In this document: piece after piece, positions 14,501 through 29,500 of the stretch
How the letters are laid out: every line of letters starts with the position of its first letter
Numbering within the stretch: position 1 is the stretch's first letter
NCBI GenBank assembly: GCA_948099385.1
Contig: CANUEZ040000029.1
Span: 651,501-715,500 of the forward strand
Source of the DNA: Fasciola hepatica
Lineage: Eukaryota; Platyhelminthes; Trematoda; Plagiorchiida; Fasciolidae
Reading direction: 5' to 3'
Length of the DNA stretch: 64,000 bases
Program-made: the position numbers and the translations under genes
The notes under the pieces: generated by a model
What the model saw: only the letters and a program-made list of their open reading frames with translations
What the model was told of the DNA's origin: nothing
Databases searched by the model: none

Positions 14501-17500
14501 GTTGACGACGTCCTCGATTTGTGATATGAAACACATTTCGTGCGGGCAAGGAACCGAAGTACGGACCGAGATGCAAAGTCGAAGGCATGGCAGGCTCAGT
14601 GGTGATTGTTCCGCCACTACCGGTTGAAGAGAGTGAAATATGTCTGATCGTTTTTGTGTCTTCAACCATCAGCAACAAATTTTCCCTAAAGGTGATGGTA
14701 TCGTCCGGTTTCGCAATCACGAATACTTCCCGATGACTTAGCGGTGGGATAGTACCACATGTTGGCTCTGTTTTGTAAATACTGTCAACGTTGTCCTATA
14801 TTTTAATGTAAAATGGAAGAAATTATTACCTTGTGCTGAAAGTCTGAGCAAGATTGAAAAAGTACTGAACGGAACTATGAGTTTAGTACCAACTTACTCA
14901 AGATATCCTTGATAAGAAAAATCATTTGGTAAATGTTTAGTTCCACATACTGCTCAATAAAAGTATGCCCGAATGGATTTCAAGTCAGTGATATCACAAT
15001 AAGAGAAAAAGGGTACTTTTACTTGGCAATGTATCATCAGAGTGATAAACTGGCAGTGTAGTATACAGGCCCTACAGTGAAAATTGGAATATTAATGGTG
15101 ATGAAGATTCAAGTGACGCTAATAAGTCATCTATTGATGATGACGCCTTGAGCGAGGGCTCTCAAATTGAACACGCTTTTCACCGGAATACTATTTTGCA
15201 TCTTTCTCCGTAGATTCGCTTGCCGTTTTTTTTGTTGCTGAATAATACCAAATATTGGCCTAAAGGAGCTCATTTTTAAAGTCTTTGTGTTTTCGTGCAG
15301 AGCACTGTTATCAATGAATTCTGAAACAAAGTACGAAATTAGTTCAGTCGGATCATGTAGATGTGGAATCGGACAATGAAAAGGTAACCTGCTGTATGTC
15401 AAGTTGGTCTTTGACTATCTCTTTCTGGAAAATCACAGACTCCTGTGATACCAAGCAATGTACTCTCGTTGTTGGGGAAAATGGATGATCGCAGAGGAAG
15501 TACAATGAGAGTACAAAAAAAAACACAGAAGTTATCATGCTGAAAGAGTTATGGCTGCAAAAAGACATAGTGGATGAAAGTGCACACATAAACGGCTTTT
15601 ACTCTTAGGAGTCGACCGCCCCTCGAGGCTCCAAAATCTAGGTGGTGGAGCTACAACTTTAGTTAAAGTAAAAAGAAGTAAGACAATCAATTTGTTTTAC
15701 GAGTAATCGACCGAAAAGTTAAGTCGTCACTTTGTCGAATACAAGCCATATTATCTGAGCTGAATTCGATCAGTACTCATTGGTAACATTTACCTAACTG
15801 CAGATGCAAAGTAAAACGAGCTCACAACATTTCCTGATCTCCTACTGACATCACTTATTTCGGAATTAAAAGACTGTTTGTATATTCGGTAATGACCACA
15901 AAAGATTTGATACAAATTTCCTTATGACACTCGGTTTGACTAATTTAGTACACTTTCCCACCAGAGATGATGCTTGCCTAGATTTTGTTTTCACAAAAAT
16001 AGGGTTATTCGAGGCCTAGCAACGTGTGCCACTGAGCACAGTTCTGACCACTGCGTTCTGAAAGCTGTCCAACCACCCGTAAGTGGAAAAGTCGACACGG
16101 ATTATGGAGGTGAGCATGCAGAGCATTCAAATAGAGAAACTGCTCTCCTGAAAATCTAGCACATTTAAAAACCGTTGTGAATCCCACCTACTTCATCGTG
16201 TTTTGCAATCAAATTCTACCGACTTTCTTAATTTGTGTTTTCAAAGTTGCTGTCCGTTTGAAACTGCCAATGTGCAGACTGATAGAGTTTCCCCTCCTTT
16301 AACTAAACAACTACATAGGAGGAAAGAACAGGCCCACAAAGGTGGACGAAAGCCCAAATTAAAGCAAACTCGTAAGCTGATAAAATTGGAAATCGAACTC
16401 CCAAATAGGCTATATGTAGAAATCCTCCGTAAGGCAGATTCTGTAGAATACAACCGGATTGGTGTGTTGTCATTCCGTTCAATGCAAGCTGTGCCTTTTT
16501 AAGTGTTCTTTTGATGTCAAGGTAGTCTACACCCATTTCATGTGTATTCAGTGCGTACCGCAGCTGTGATTAATTGTTTTCCTGTTTCTAACAAACTCAT
16601 CTTTGTGCACGAATCCATTAAACACTTATTTATTCTTGCTCTAACAACATAAGAATTTCCAAATAGCGTACCAGAAAACAAGTAAAGATATAAATGCGAG
16701 CTTCATGAAGTAGAATCCCTAAAACCGATTCTCGTTTCTACCCATCTGAACTGCCTCGAAATCGTTGAACGTGACTACATGACTAATTATGTGTTGTGAT
16801 TTCACTTGATAGGTTTTGTCTCTGAAACTAACTCCGTATTGTGCAACGACGATTCGTGATGTATCGTACCAGAATGATTCGCCTTGCAGTATCAACGTCC
16901 TACACGCCATCAGAATAGCATGGAAGCACAAGTAAAGTTGCTTTTTCATCTGTTTTGTTACGGCTCATCATCGTCATCGTCAGTAGTGCATATCTACCGA
17001 GTTCCAACTGGGACTCGAACCTGAAGTGCAATTTCACGGCCGGTGATGGCCGATTAGTTTAGAGAGCATTTGCGCACCAAATCGGAGGTCAGAGGTTCAA
17101 ATCCCACCATCAAAACCAGTCACTTTGGTGTCAGATTGTAATCCACTATGGTCCGGATCGTTACCACGGCTGACTTATTGGGACCTTACGTGGTTGTATG
17201 CCACTCCAAGTTTCGGGGTCTGGTTGCCAGCTATCTCTAATAGTGTAGTATTTCTTTGAAAAATTAAGGTGTAACCTCTCCACTGGAATCATGAGCAAGA
17301 AAGTAATAAAAGAGCGTAGGCCGTTGAGCTGTCCGGGTTGATCCTCAACAGCTTACTTCACGTCAACAATGCATGATATCGCGCTCGCCTGTCACCGACT
17401 TGGAACGTTGATAAATTGACGCCCATACAATTATTGAGTGCTGTCATGGACGCACCAAGCTATTTTATGAAGAGATAATACCAAATTTTGGATAATATAT

Positions 17501-20500
17501 CATATAAATAACAAAGTATGTATTTTGAATCGCCCCAGTTATTTGATGAACAGTCTGAAATTGAAGTGCTTTACAGATGGACGTGCAAGACAAAAACTCA
17601 CTGTTTTTAAGGTGAACACTGCGGGAATGACTGACTCGTTTGTAAGAGTTATTGTCTTCCTGTTTGATTGTAGAACCGGAATAGTACCCCAGTCCAGCTT
17701 GGTTGGTTCAATATAGATCACAGGTCCCTCACCAATACAAGTTATTGGAATTATCTGTGTGAAAGATAATGACAGAAACAGTCACAGCGCATGTGATTAA
17801 CCATCATTTATGAATTACTGACAAGCACTAACCAATACACAGTGAACCGTGAAGAAGTACTAACTTTAACCCCCATCAAGCCCAGAATTTCTTTGTTCTT
17901 TGTAAACTAGTAAGTATTTCGTTCAGTTTGTTGTCTGCATACTAAATTTGCGGTTTAGTTCAGTCCAATTTGAACAATCAGGTCTCTTGCAGCCAACCGA
18001 GGAAATCCACCGCTCTCTGCACGACCATACCCAACGGTGCATGTTTTGTTTTTCTCTGTCATGGGATGTTCACACTAATCTTCCAACCACTAGCCCCCTT
18101 TACGAACATTACACACTGAGGAGGTATATGAAGGGGCATGCGAGACACACGTCTTATCCTGGTTCATTGGGAAAGCCATCAATACGACTAGTTTTTTTCT
18201 TAAATGTTCTTAACTCATACATTAGCCATGTATGCATCGTTCAGTGTTTCACTATTAGTTCTGCACACAATCTCAGGTACAGAGCAGGTGACTGTGAAAT
18301 AATATCATCCTGAAAAGCAAGAGGCCTCTATGAATCAAATGGTTTCGTATGAACTCACGAGGGCTTTATCTTCGCGGTCACAAATAACGATTTTCAGCAG
18401 CGTTTGAAATTGGCCCAGCTGAAGCGACTTTACAAAAATTTTCATATCGGTCGAACCAAACGGGGAAATTTCACCCTGTAAGAGCATAAAACAGTAGGTT
18501 TTATAGGTAAGATGAACACTTAAAACACAAAATTAATGAGTCACTTTTCAAACCTAGTTTTACCGTCATTGGCGTAAGTTGCTTGTGGTGGTTCACAAGA
18601 TTTGCCTTCAGCAAATATTCGTGTCGGCAGTTTTCTTTTTGGTCATCAAACTACGATTTTGTTTAACTCGATATGCAAGACACGGATTCGAATTATAGCC
18701 GTATTAAATTTCAAGCAGTATTGTCTGTGATCGCACTGTTCGCGGAAAAACAGAATGCAATCATGTGCTAGGGCCCTTAGTGTTTATCATAATACGACAG
18801 GCTAGATTAGGGCGTACGGATCGCTTCTATCACCTTTTCTGTCTCTAGCGGAGTGTTATCTGAATATCCAATATATCTTTTTCTTTTCCACTTAACCACA
18901 TATAACATAACAAGGTTTAGGTTATCTGACCTAAAACGCGGTGGACAGATATGTAACCATAGCACATCATTGAGTCATAGGCGGCACCAAAGGAACTTGC
19001 GGTCGAGTAAGATCAAAGTCACTTTTAGAAACGGAAAATCTGTACCACTAATGATATGGAATATGCACTGGTTTGCCGAGATCTTTCGGAGGGTACCGAT
19101 GCGGCTTATACAACTATAACTCGTCATGGCAAACATTGTACTGAGTTTTTGATGGTCAGCAGAAAATAAGTATAAAGAGCACATAGGATACGTTGCTAAT
19201 CGAACTAATTCATCTGAGATTCAAACGAGAAAGGTTGGCATTTTTTCGAGAGGGTTTTTGCTCGTCCAAGCGCGCCCCTAATTAGCTGCGCCCTATTTCG
19301 TTGTGAACCTGACCAATGTTACTTTCGAAATAATCTCAAAATCAACACACGTCACCTAGAATCCGCTACTCAAAAGAATCATTCACTCGGATTAAAGACA
19401 ATATTTTCCGCTTCACTATCCACTATTCGATTTTATAAAAGCTGGCCGAGACTATGTTGGATTAGGAAACACAAGCCAGCCGATTGACAGATTACTCTTA
19501 CTCGCACAACGCCAAGAAAGATAACAGTTCCCGCATTGGTCAGTACTAAAATCCGGTCCATTTTTGGAAAGATGTCTTTCCTAACCAATATCCTGAACTC
19601 TCGGATTAACACGAACACCTGTGTGACCTGTATCTAACAGCTTTGGTTAAATGAAAGTATTGACGACGAACTCGTTCTCCCCGAAAATATCGTGCTTTCG
19701 TCAAGACAGAAAACGGTGCAAAAAGACAGACGGTGGTGTGAATACACACATCAATTCCGAGTGGTCTGGCAAGTCTGAATTTATCTTTACTTTTTTCTGT
19801 AGTGGTACTGATTGCGTGGTTGTTAAATGTCACCCCAAGTTCTTACCTTTTCGGGGTACTGTGACGGTAACTTGTACATAGCTCCCTTATGCTCCCAGAG
19901 GGACATCGACCTGTTCTTTGGCGCTTTTATCCGCTTTCTGATTCTATTACTGTCTGACTGTTTATGCTTCGTTGTTGATGATTTAAATTGTGCGCCTACG
20001 TATGTATCCTTTACTTGCTTTTGATTTTAGTGACCTCTGTTTTGTGCCAACTAGAGGGAGTGCTGTTTTAGACAGAATTATCACCAACCACCCCGAACTT
20101 TTGCACCTGTAACTGGAAGCTCCTTTTTCAAGGAGTGATCACGCTCTCATTATCATCAGACTCAAAACTTATTCACTTTTAGCGCACTGTTCACTCGTCA
20201 GAACAAAACAAATAAAGTTCACCTCTGGAAATCTGTCATCCTCTCCATTGTTACTTCGGGGTTTTCTTTCGATTGCTCTGTTTCCCCACTAGACCTATTT
20301 ACGAAGACACTGAGTGAGGTATTTGATTTGTGTTGTCCTATGGAGACCGCATCTTTTACCAACGGCAGAATAGCTTCTCCATTACTGAAATCCCTGAGTA
20401 GGCAAAAAAACATGCCTATAAACTACACAACCAGGCTTCGATGAAACTACACTCCATCCTGATCAAACATGAGATATGACGACCGAACATGACATTTGCC

Positions 20501-23500
20501 CACTAGTTCCACTTCATCACTGATAACAAACTTCTGTGGCACGGGATCAAGCTTCTATGCGGACAACGGGCCCGGTCAAAAAACTACGACACAGATGCCG
20601 ACAGCCAAAATGCCGCGTTCATTAATCCTTCATCGGATATCCCACCATCCTACTTTCCTTCTGTAGAGCCATCTTCCTCAGAAGAAGTATTCAAGTTTCT
20701 TTGAACCTCAAAATCAGCTGCTGATGGGGGTGCAGACGGTTTATCCTCTACCGTTCTCAAATTTGGAGCAAGTCAACTATCCGGAATTATGATTTCCCTC
20801 ATCAATAAATCTGTTGGTGCTGGTGCTATTCCTGCCTACTGGGAACCCATGACAGCAGTATCTGTGCCCAAACACTCCAGGTCCAACATTTTGTCAAAAC
20901 TCTTTCGCCCCATCGCCATCACTTCTTCTGCGCTCAAGTTGACCGAGCGTGCTATCCTAAGCGGATTGCGTTCTTCTCTTTCTGTTCCAAAATGACCCTT
21001 ATCAGTTTGCGTACAAGCCCGACAGATGCACTCTGGATGCAGTTGCTCCAATTTGCCATTTCATTTCAAAGAACTTAAATCGTTCCATGAAATCCATTCG
21101 ATGTACTTTCCTCAACTATTCCTCCGCATTCGATTCGGTTCCCCGTTCTCTACTTCTTCAAAAGCTACAGTCATTTGGCTGTCCCACCTTTTACTCTCGT
21201 GGTTGAAAGACTACTTTCCCAATAGGACTTAACGTACTAGAGTTGGTACAAGTTTATCCGGTCCTTTGGTTAGGAACTCTGGTGTTCTTCAGGGTGCCGT
21301 TCTCTTGCCCGTTCTCTTCATGACATATATCAGCGACTTGACCACCGCGCCACCTGCACAACTTTTTAAATACGCCGATGACGTCGTGCTCTATCAATCT
21401 ATCTCCAACCAACAAGACCTTAACTATTTTTCCGACAGCCTATACGATATTCAGAATTTTTCGTCCCATTCTGGACTGTCTCAACACTTCCAAATGTTTT
21501 GGGTTTACTATCTCCCTTTCTCGTTCCTCTTATCCCAATGGACAATCAGCCATCAATAGTGTCCCCATCCCCAGAACGGATACGGTCAAATACTAATACG
21601 TTACAATCAGCAGCAATTTACATTGTTCTTCTCATAATCTTGATCATGTTAAAAAACCACGGAGACTGTCTTTTCAAATTCGTAGACTAAGGCAATTTGG
21701 TGCCACACAAGCTGTCATTTTTTATTTTGTCTATCAACGTATTTTTCCAGTCTTAATCTACTTCTCTCCCGTAATCTTCTTCGGTCTACTTAAGCAAGAT
21801 TTTATCACACTACACAGCAACCTGGCCACTATCAGTCGGGCCTCCTTGATGTCCATGGGCTCTCTTATCTCCAAAGTTTGCGATTTGCACATTATAACCT
21901 GTGAAAAATTCGCCGAAAAGATTCTTGTAGACCCCACCCATCTCTTGCACCATGACATGTCTGCATACCGTTTGCATCCCTCTACATATTCCGCATTTAG
22001 ACTTATCCCCTCCTGCATAAGTGTCTATCTCAACTCTAAGATGCCTTGCTTAGCATGTGTTCTGGTTGACAACATTAAAGTCACAGAGGAACTTCACACG
22101 AGCCTCAATGGCTGAACCAGTCTCATTTCTACAGTATTATTTCAAAGTGACAATGATCAGTTTCCTTCCGTTTGATTGAAATGTTTGTTAACTTGCTGAA
22201 TTCTTCAATGCAATACAATAAAAGCGTCATGGTAAAGCTTGGTCTCCAACCTGGAAAATGGAGGTGACAGTGCATCCGTTTCAACGAATTTGTTCCATAT
22301 TATACAGCTGATATCCACTTATGACAAAGGACTAGTACCCAGTCGCACCTGTTAACTGTAAATTGTTGTCAGTTCATTTACAATGCACCACCAAACGTCT
22401 CAGATGGCGTTTGTAAGACTGGATAATTGCATTGTCAAATTCCTCCACCGATTCATTTACTAATGGTTTCTATCATTCCGGTATGCCTATGCGACTAAAA
22501 ATAAGCGGTGAATATTGCAATCCGTCACAGTCTTTCCCGGCCTCTTATGATCCGCAGTCCACCGCTGCTTGCGATTATTTCCCAAGGCCCGGATAGGCCC
22601 AGACCTCGGTTGTATGTGCATTTGACTGTGTGTGTGTGTTGTAACTATGGGGATTGATCTGACAGAACCCAGCAACGCGAGTGATTTCTGTGACGCCTAT
22701 AACTTGTGAGATCTAGAGCTACTATATAATCCTACAAGAGCTTTAATTTCAGTCAGCTTCAGGGAGGAAACATTTGATTCATAAAATGTGTCATTTTTCG
22801 TGGACCTTGACCTAGAATTTCGCAATTAGTCAAACACGGTGAACATCTCACGCTAGATAAAATGATTGAAATCTCCAATCAGCGGTAGTAATCGAAAGCA
22901 CTGGCTCTGAGATCATAGCGGCCGCTATCGCTCGACCAATAAAAGCCCACAGCTACTTTCTTCTACTTTGTTCACCAAAGTTTTAAGACTTAAGGGAAGC
23001 GATAAAGATTACCAAGACCCACCTCGGGTTTGGGACTGTAATACTCAATTTCGACAGTAGATCCTTCGAGGTTCTGTTGTATCGAACACTCAACCAGTTT
23101 GTAACTGGCTGGTTGACCGGATTCGTTGTTCAGCTTCAAAGTTTTTTCATACGCATGCCGTAGAAAACAGCGACCCATATTCAGTTCCTCTGGTTGAACG
23201 GTAACGGTAGGATAACAGCATCTGTCGGAAAAGAAATGTGAATAGCATATGGTAAGCCACAAAACACCTTTCCTATTGTTAACTAAACTTCCTGTAAACA
23301 TAATGTGTGTTTAAAACTTACTTAATGCGCCTATTTGATTTTCGACAGAATAGAAAAATTGAAGGAGTACTTGGCATTGGTGCTTCTCTGTGCTTAAACT
23401 CCTACTTGACTGAGCAATCTGAATAAACATTCTCTCACACCAGCTTTGATATCTTCCCTGCATGCCTGTGAATCACACTGAAGCTGAAATCTTGTAAACA

Positions 23501-26500
23501 GTTTGATGAGCTACTTCAACTAACTAACCCCATCAAATTCAATTCCATAAGCACAATTTGCAAAATTAGTTGACAAAGCTGGCAAACTGCTCAACCCGAC
23601 TAAATGTATTCTGGACGAAAGGATTCAAAGCGTTAAAGAATCCCACCAAACTGAAAATGACAGAAGTTTTTGATCACTAGACGATTTCGGGATGAACTCA
23701 AAATATGAATAATAATTCCCTATACGATCAGTTTAGGGTAGAACGAATTGTCGGCTTTCAGGTAGAACAGTAAGCAAAAGTCGCTTCACATTTAACGTTC
23801 AGATTGTGTTGCGTTTGGTTTCATTCCACTGCTAGTGATTAAGTCGTGGTAAAAGAACTATTTCGGAATAAATCCTGTCGCGATTCGACAATCTTGATTT
23901 GTGAACAGTCCCTGGAAACATCACTCAATTAAACCTCACATATCACTGCTAAGACCACTGACTTAGCCCGTAAACAAATTATTGCAGAAACTGTCAGTAA
24001 GGAGCTGTCTGGTACACGGCCATTTGCTTATCAGATGTGTTGACTAGTGTGGAATAAGAAATTTTTGAACTTTCGAAGGAGTTTACCTGTGTTCCATGAA
24101 TGACCATTTCATAAGTATTGTGCGTTGGAAACCACAATTAAATATAAATAAATAATAAATAATAAAATGAATATAATATAGTTGTGGGAAGAGAAGAAGT
24201 GACAGGCTTCATCATCCGAATTCCTCACTGCAGTATTTCTCGAGAAACTGCTTTTTAATTGCTGTTGTTCATGTAGATACTTTTGTTCATGAGACGGTAT
24301 AGGCATGACGATGCTATACATTGGCAGACAACTTTGCCACCCCGGTAGACAGCACGCCAGCGCTTGTCCATAATCCGGGTCAAGGCTTGAGATAACGGAG
24401 GCGTGGGCGACAGGACAACGGCATGCATCGCGGACAAATTACATGGCTGCTAAGCTGGTGGAAGTGCACGCATACTGACATACAGCTTTGCATGGGCATC
24501 GAGACCGCAGGATTGATCACCACCACACATACAGGCAAAATGTGAATCTGCGACGTCGGATGAGCCATGCGCACGGTCTAGACTTACATGACCAGGTGAA
24601 TGCCTGAGGCATGTCAGCTACGCTGAGCCGGATTGGTTGCGTGAGCTAGTCAGAACAATAGGTAGTCAGAATCAATACACCATAGTAGGATTGATTCCAG
24701 AAACGATGACTGATTTGCGAAATTACTACATAGATTCGGAAAAACATAAGTTTAATTTCAGAACCGAATTCATTGGTTTGTTGTCGCATCGGTAAGGTGC
24801 ATTTCACTGGCCGCATGCGTGTCCGGCCAACCATTGTACGTTGTGACCGCCTGTCATCCCACACTTTCCGTGCAAAAATGACGCAGACCTCAGTCGCGCA
24901 ACTTATCACGCCCACGGACGGGCGCTGATCCGATGGATTACAAGGATCATGTGACCTGAGCGAGGGAACCAAGCTGCCTTCAACCCAGCATTGGAAACGA
25001 CGGCGCATGGCGTTGGACACCTTTGGGTTGGGAGGCACATTTCTGTTATCCGGCAGACGGAGTTGCAACACTGATATCCGAACAATACCGTCATTCGGTT
25101 CATAGACAGGATGCGGAGATGAAAACATAAACTACTTTAACTTAGGGAATAGCTTGGCTCTCCACCGTGTTGGGTAAAAGCTGATTGGACCTTTTAAATT
25201 CCCAACCAGTATACCTGGAAAGTATTTCATCACGAAACGTTCAATATATGTATACATCTAAAGAATGTGCAATATGCTTGAGTTTATGTTATCACTAAAA
25301 TATAGCGTCCGTGCTCCCCATATACATGCATCCTCCGAATCAACAGGAAAGCAAGTAACCAACTAAACGCAATCTATGGAATCTCGTGTTGAAACTTGAA
25401 AATATTCGTACCATTTCACGTGGAGATGTTCATTTTTAATTCCCGGTCAGTACATATTACTAGATTTAATGGATGCCTCTCACATTCATTTTTCCTGGAA
25501 AAGAACTGCAGAAAATGGAGTACGCAGTAATTAAAAGTGCTGAACTGTTCTTTGGGGGGGGGATGGTGATGCGTTTGATAAGATTTGGTTACAGACAGTA
25601 ATACGCTGTCGTCTGGCTCGTTACTACACCTGAACTATTGAGATCTTATATGATATTCCACTCCACATCTTAGGGTCTGGTTGCCGGCTATCCTTTATAG
25701 TGCAGTGGGTCTTTGAGGCTATGAGGTATACACCTACTGAACTCCAGCGCAAGCATGCATTAAAAAAAATCCAACAAGGTGCCAGTTCATCTGCAACTGA
25801 CTACAAGCATAAATTTTGGGATCGGTAACATTCAGGTCAGCTAGTGGAGCTAAGATCGTTACGAAACATGCAATCGTAATGATTTCGTAGTACATTAGCT
25901 GTGAGTTTAGAAAAACTGTTTAAAAGCACGCGGCAGATTGTTCTCATATTCAAAGCACTGAATATCCTTCATTCAGTTAGTCAGTACAAGAAGAAGCCAA
26001 ATGTTGCAAGGTGTCAGTATTTTGCTTACTCTTCTCAGTGGCCATCAATCTGAAATCTATACAAAACGGTGTTGGCAAATCAAATGAATGGAAATGAGGC
26101 TTTAACTACCGTGTTTCTCCGAAAATGAGTCCCAGTCTTATACTAGTTTTTTTAATCCAAAAACATACTAGGGCTTATTTTTGTGGTTGGCTTTTATTTT
26201 TGCCTATAAAAATCCAAAAAGACAAAACAAAGTCTTATTTGCTCGCGTAAAAAGGAAGAAAATTCAAATAGAAACCCGTTTTTAGTAATGAAAATTTCCT
26301 TTATTTCCTAATGGTATTTAGTCAAATGCAATCATTTCGTCATCTTCTGCGACGTCGTCCTCAGAACTTCAGGTTGTTTTTCCTACAAATTCATTTCTTG
26401 GAGAATAATTGACCACAATCTGTCATGTTTGGCAGTAGAACTTTTCTCAAATGAACACGATTAGTTCAAGTACCCTGCTCGTAGTGTATTGGTCAACGCA

Positions 26501-29500
26501 ATTGTCGGTAGTCTTGTTCCATGAATTGTTCACCAAGTTCACATCTTGAGAATTAATATTGACAAACTTTTCACGCTGATATCCCTCCATGCTACTTTTG
26601 ATATACTCATTCACTTCGATCCGCAAATAATCCTGCAACGGATTTCAGCAGTAGAAGATAGGATCTGATTAGCAAGCAATTCATCATGCAACTTAACAGT
26701 ACTCCCGTGGTTTTCAATGATGAGTGAAACTTTGTTACTGCGTGATGAACTATTTGTTAGTCCTTAAATGGTTTGAATGGGAAAGATGCATATTCGCTGG
26801 TTAGGTGACTGGCAAATTCAAATCTAATTAGTACGAATTCAGGGAAAATGGGTCATATTAGTATATGTGGTCTCATCCTTGGGCACATTCCGCGGATGCA
26901 TCTTTGACTGGGTCTTATTTTCGGAGTAGGATTTCCAACAAAATCGTCCTGAAATACCATGGTAGGACTAATTTTCGAATTAGATCACTTCATCGGAAGA
27001 ACCTGGTATTTACCATAAACCACAGTTATTCCCAAGATAATCGAGTCACGTAGATTGTCTCCTGACAACAATATTCGTAATCCGTTTGAAAATGTACACC
27101 TTATTCATCAAACAGTCTTGTACAGTCATTTTGCCATTCACTGGGCGATACTGAGCGACTTTAATAGTTAAAAAACGATGCTGCTATAGCATGAGTCCTA
27201 CCCTAATAGGAGCTGGTAAAAATCGGATTCCAATTTAAGATATGTTGCAAATATTGCGAACATTAAACCACAATTAAACAACAAAAATTGAGCAGCAAGT
27301 ATTCCATTATTATCACCACGAATTGGATTTCGTCACCTCAAAACACCCCAGCAGTGTTCTTTAAGTGCGTCATCATCGCGTGCTTCATCCCCAGACTTAT
27401 TGTTGGAGCCATGGAGCAAAGTCTCGGAACCAAATGATGTTATCTAGATTTTATTTTGGATCAACATTCATCCTAATAATATTGATCACAATCCATTAGG
27501 ATAATCCGAAACCCCATCCCTAATGTGTGACCCTGACTGAATGCATCGGCTTTTGAAGTACTGGGCAACGCTAGGTGCTGCTTACCGATGAAGCTGACAC
27601 GGTCTATACTACTTACCCGACAGATGCAGTCAGACAACATTAAGGTCAATTCTAAATTGCACTTCCCCCACGCGCATCCATTGCGTGTACATAAGGCGGT
27701 TACCAAGCTCGATCTAAGATAGTACCCATATCGCGGTAGTAACCACCATCTCTTGGATAGGCTCCCTGACTAGGCTCGGATTGAAATCAGACTGAGTGGT
27801 CCCAACTCAGGTTGTGCACTGTGACCGTTTGTCTGGACATTTGGTCGCTGGAGCTTTAAATAACTGAATCACCTTAGTTTCAAACCATAAAATTTGCGCG
27901 CTGAAACACTAGTCTGTCAAACGTCACACCCTGAGTAGTAGCAGAAACCTAATCCCGAACCTTTTTTCATTGGTTTTCAACCTTGAGAAGTAACACCCAC
28001 AAAAGTTCGCAGCATTTAAAATGTTCCTAATTTTGATCAAACAAACAGTAGTCTCTAAGACGTAGCACCCGCTTGGCGAAGGTTGAAGCACATACACTCA
28101 AGTCTGTCAAATGTCGCACCCTCAGAAAGTAGCCAAACAGTACAAGATTGCTTCTTCTATAGATCCCAACGAACAGAAGTCTGCCATAACCTGTTCAGTC
28201 CCTTAAATACCATCTCAGGTGTTTTTCAACGTTCTGCTTTTTTACATTTTTCTCATTATTATTGTGGCATTAGTACTAGGCAATAATCTTCCTGAATTTA
28301 ATCTAGAAGGAATTGCTCGTACTTAACCGCGGAATCGCTGTTATCAACCGACAACGCTGAGTTTCAACAGTATAACATCTACTTGAAACATAACGCGTGG
28401 CGTATCGACTCGCCGATACACTCATAAACCCGATCAGCAGAAAGAATGCTAACCTAATTAGCACTGGGACCAAGTGTCTAGCGACCAAAGGTTCATTCGA
28501 TGAAACGTTCGGCGACCAAAAGTTCGGCAGCCGTGAGAGGGACTAATAATGCGCGCTTTTCTTGGAGAGCAAAACGGTGCGATTAGTAAATACCAGGTTC
28601 CTAGGGTATATGACCTAATCCAAAAACAAGGCTTGTGGCCAGTTGACCAATAAAATGCACTTTACCGATGCGACAACAAACCGCTGTGTTCGGTTCTCAA
28701 CCTAAACTTATAGTTTGCAAATCTGTGATAATTTCACAAATCAATGCGATAGTTTCTCAAACCAGTCTTCAAATGCACTAGTGAAGATGCAGCGAAATGG
28801 TTCGGAATACATCGTGCAATCTAATGCTATTGACTTCTGTGTTCAAATGTTATGCCTGGCTCATTGATGATTGAAAAACTGTTGTCCGTCAAGTTAGCTG
28901 CTGGAGTGATCTCGTATACCAACGTTGCCGACTCTTTGTCCGAGATTAAAAGCGCGCGTCGAGCCGGTGATGGTCAGAGAACGATTGACCGATCCATTTT
29001 AGGACCTAAAATCCTGACTAATCGCCTTAATTATTTTCAGTTAAAACTCAAATACAGTCGATGTTTATATCTGATTACAAACTTCATAACATGTCTGTTC
29101 GATACATTTTCTAGTTATATCATTTTTCTAAGTACCGCGATGGGAAACGAGTGTCTTCCACTATTTTCAGCTGGAGGTTTGTGATATGATTAGTAAACGT
29201 TTTTAGCGCACTTCAATATTCACTCGCTTACAGGTGAAAAAACCATAAAAACTGTGTGGATATTCATTTTCCAGTTCCAACATTCAGAAAACTATAGCAC
29301 TTGTGTAGTTATAACTGAATTTTACATACAGAATGACAACCTTGTGCTCGTGCGAAATTTCTGTTTTTGCGAGCAACGTTTCTCAAACGGATTTACAACC
29401 GATTATACAGTCAAACCAAATAGTGACCTAAGTTCATCTAAATTCTCGGGAGTGCAGGCGCGTTTCCAGACAATGCACAAGGGTTGCAGGGGGTTGCTGG

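Noticed and set aside
24646..25128. 160-codon minus-strand ORF as a HYDIN exon
   Set aside because: It lacks HYDIN strand patterns, and the phases of exons 8 and 9 already match each other.
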